This document shows, piece by piece, positions 5,626 through 6,525 of a stretch of DNA of 6,525 bases. The notes beneath the pieces are model-generated. The model was not told where the DNA came from. It was given only the letters and a program-made list of their open reading frames with translations, and made no database searches. The stretch is from Bacteroidia bacterium (GTDB lineage: Bacteria > Bacteroidota > Bacteroidia > Flavobacteriales > Flavobacteriaceae). The translations under genes and the position numbers were made by a program. Position 1 is the first letter of the stretch. Every line of letters begins with the position of its first letter. The stretch lies in NCBI GenBank assembly GCA_030429325.1, contig JAUICT010000124.1, positions 1 to 6,525 of the forward strand. The letters run 5' to 3'.

Positions 5626-5802
5626 GGGATTGAATATAGTCCATTTTGGGCACTCTTTCAACCCAAAAAAGACTGCTGTTCATCGACATTTTTACCACTC
5701 ATGGATGAAGATTGCTTTTTTATCGATCTTATTCGTACCAGCTTCACCCCCTGATCTAATTTAGTAAGAATCAAAGACGCTACGTCCCAAATCAAATGCG
5801 TT
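5626..5802. other. Divergent intergenic region between ppk2 and the unknown membrane protein
   Basis: These 177 bases must hold promoters for both divergent genes. I looked for TTTG, about 19 bp, TAnnTTTG on both strands. Only weak fragments were found: TAATTTAG at 5757-5764 on the plus strand without a -33 box at the right distance, and TATATTCA on the minus strand near 5640. No inverted repeat, RNA gene or small reading frame convinces me. Confidence 0.4.
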
Positions 5803-6519
5803 ATGAATACTAGAAAGATTATCCTACTTATAGTCTTTGTCATAGGTATACTTGGCCTATGCTTAATGGTTTCATTTAGAGGCATAAATGCTTGTGAATA
5901 TGCCAATTCCAACCTTGAATACATCAAAAGCAAAATACAGGATGCTGTTGTTTCCAAAGACATGGAAATGGCCAAATACCATGCATACAAGGCGTTGAAT
6001 GGCATTGAAAAAACCCGATCCAATTTTTTGGACTGCGGATGCGAAGGAACCATTGAAAGTCTGGAGAATGCCCTAACCGAGCTTAAAACTGCTACTAAGG
6101 CCGAGTCTTTAAAGACTTCCAAAAAATCATTGCACCGAGCTTTGGAGAACACCTTGATCGGCATTAAAGTGCTACGGGTTTTTGAACAAGAGCATTCGAG
6201 CTCTTATGGTAACTCTACTTTGGTCATGAACACCAAGGAAGCGTTGGAAAACCAACATGGAATGTTCCTGACGCATGAAAATATGGTAAAGCAGCAGGTA
6301 CACAATTGCCTTTTAGGGTTTGAATCCTCTTTGGAAAAAGTGGTTCAAGAGGTAGATTGTGAGGAAGCGCAACGATTTGTGAGCAATATTTATGAGGAAT
6401 CAAGGTTGGTCCTGCTCAACACCGAATTGTCGGCCCACAAGAAAGAATACCATCAGCGGGTAAAGAACCTTACCAAAGATGCACTTTCACGTTTGGATAA
6501 ATGTGGCGCTTTGGAATGA
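5803..6519 (+). CDS. Unrecognized membrane-anchored helical protein with six extracytoplasmic cysteines
   Basis: I do not recognize this 238-residue protein. Residues 5-24 (KIILLIVFVIGILGLCLMVS) form one hydrophobic segment, either an anchor or an uncleaved signal; no lipobox with a suitable cysteine is evident, although C20 is in the segment. The rest is predominantly helical by eye, with little proline and many E/K/L repeats. Cysteines outside the membrane segment are C31, C78, C80, C169, C186 and C234, an even number that could form disulfides if periplasmic. There is weak similarity between the segment after C80 (EGTIESLENALTEL) and that after C169 (LLGFESSLEKVVQEV), hinting at an old duplication. 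ATG 5803 gives the hydrophobic segment right at the N-terminus, as expected. It diverges from ppk2 across 177 bases and seems complete, ending six bases before the window edge. Being a real gene is likely; its function is unknown. Confidence 0.75.
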   Translation: MNTRKIILLIVFVIGILGLCLMVSFRGINACEYANSNLEYIKSKIQDAVVSKDMEMAKYHAYKALNGIEKTRSNFLDCGCEGTIESLENALTELKTATKAESLKTSKKSLHRALENTLIGIKVLRVFEQEHSSSYGNSTLVMNTKEALENQHGMFLTHENMVKQQVHNCLLGFESSLEKVVQEVDCEEAQRFVSNIYEESRLVLLNTELSAHKKEYHQRVKNLTKDALSRLDKCGALE

Positions 6520-6525
6520 TTATTT

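Noticed and set aside
5658..6164. Long minus-strand open frame opposite the unknown membrane protein
   Set aside because: It covers the start of the plus-strand gene, has an odd composition and no recognizable domain. The plus-strand reading has a sensible N-terminal membrane segment and full-length helical body.

Overview
The window looks like a piece of a Bacteroidota chromosome, most likely from a marine Flavobacteriaceae-type organism. No gene has a clear Shine-Dalgarno sequence. The one promoter I can defend has the Bacteroidota form (TTTG, 19-bp spacer, TAnnTTTG-like -7 box). The proteins have the flavor of that phylum: a TlpA-like oxidoreductase with a DUF4369-type linker, a GEGRNA-type methyltransferase, a compact PepSY transmembrane protein, and a secreted M28 peptidase with a PA-type insert. 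There is no sign of a phage, insertion sequence, CRISPR array or RNA gene.

Layout. (1) 2-1636, rightward: the 3' part of a TlpA-like thioredoxin protein, a class I SAM-dependent methyltransferase and a SnoaL/NTF2-like protein, in a probable loose operon. (2) 1642-2668: a small XRE repressor on the minus strand, diverging from a SymE-family toxin-like gene and a GNAT acetyltransferase on the plus strand. The gap between the divergent genes carries three 20-bp inverted repeats of the form TGTCA-N10-TGACA. (3) 2734-3303, rightward: a two-helix PepSY membrane protein. (4) 5625-3347, leftward: a PPK2-type polyphosphate kinase and a secreted M28 metallopeptidase whose genes overlap by 4 bases (ATGA). 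(5) 5803-6519, rightward: an unrecognized membrane-anchored, helix-rich, cysteine-containing protein that diverges from the kinase gene.

The most interesting part is 1642-2156. The repressor and the SymE-like gene share a control region in which two of the three operator-like repeats cover the -33 and -7 boxes of the symE-side promoter. Classical SymE is controlled by an antisense RNA (SymR). Here the sequence instead suggests control by a DNA-binding protein, with a GNAT gene probably on the same transcript. The operators also argue that the repressor starts at GTG 1857, not at the upstream ATG at 1899, which lies inside an operator. The remaining genes look like ordinary flavobacterial housekeeping or accessory functions.
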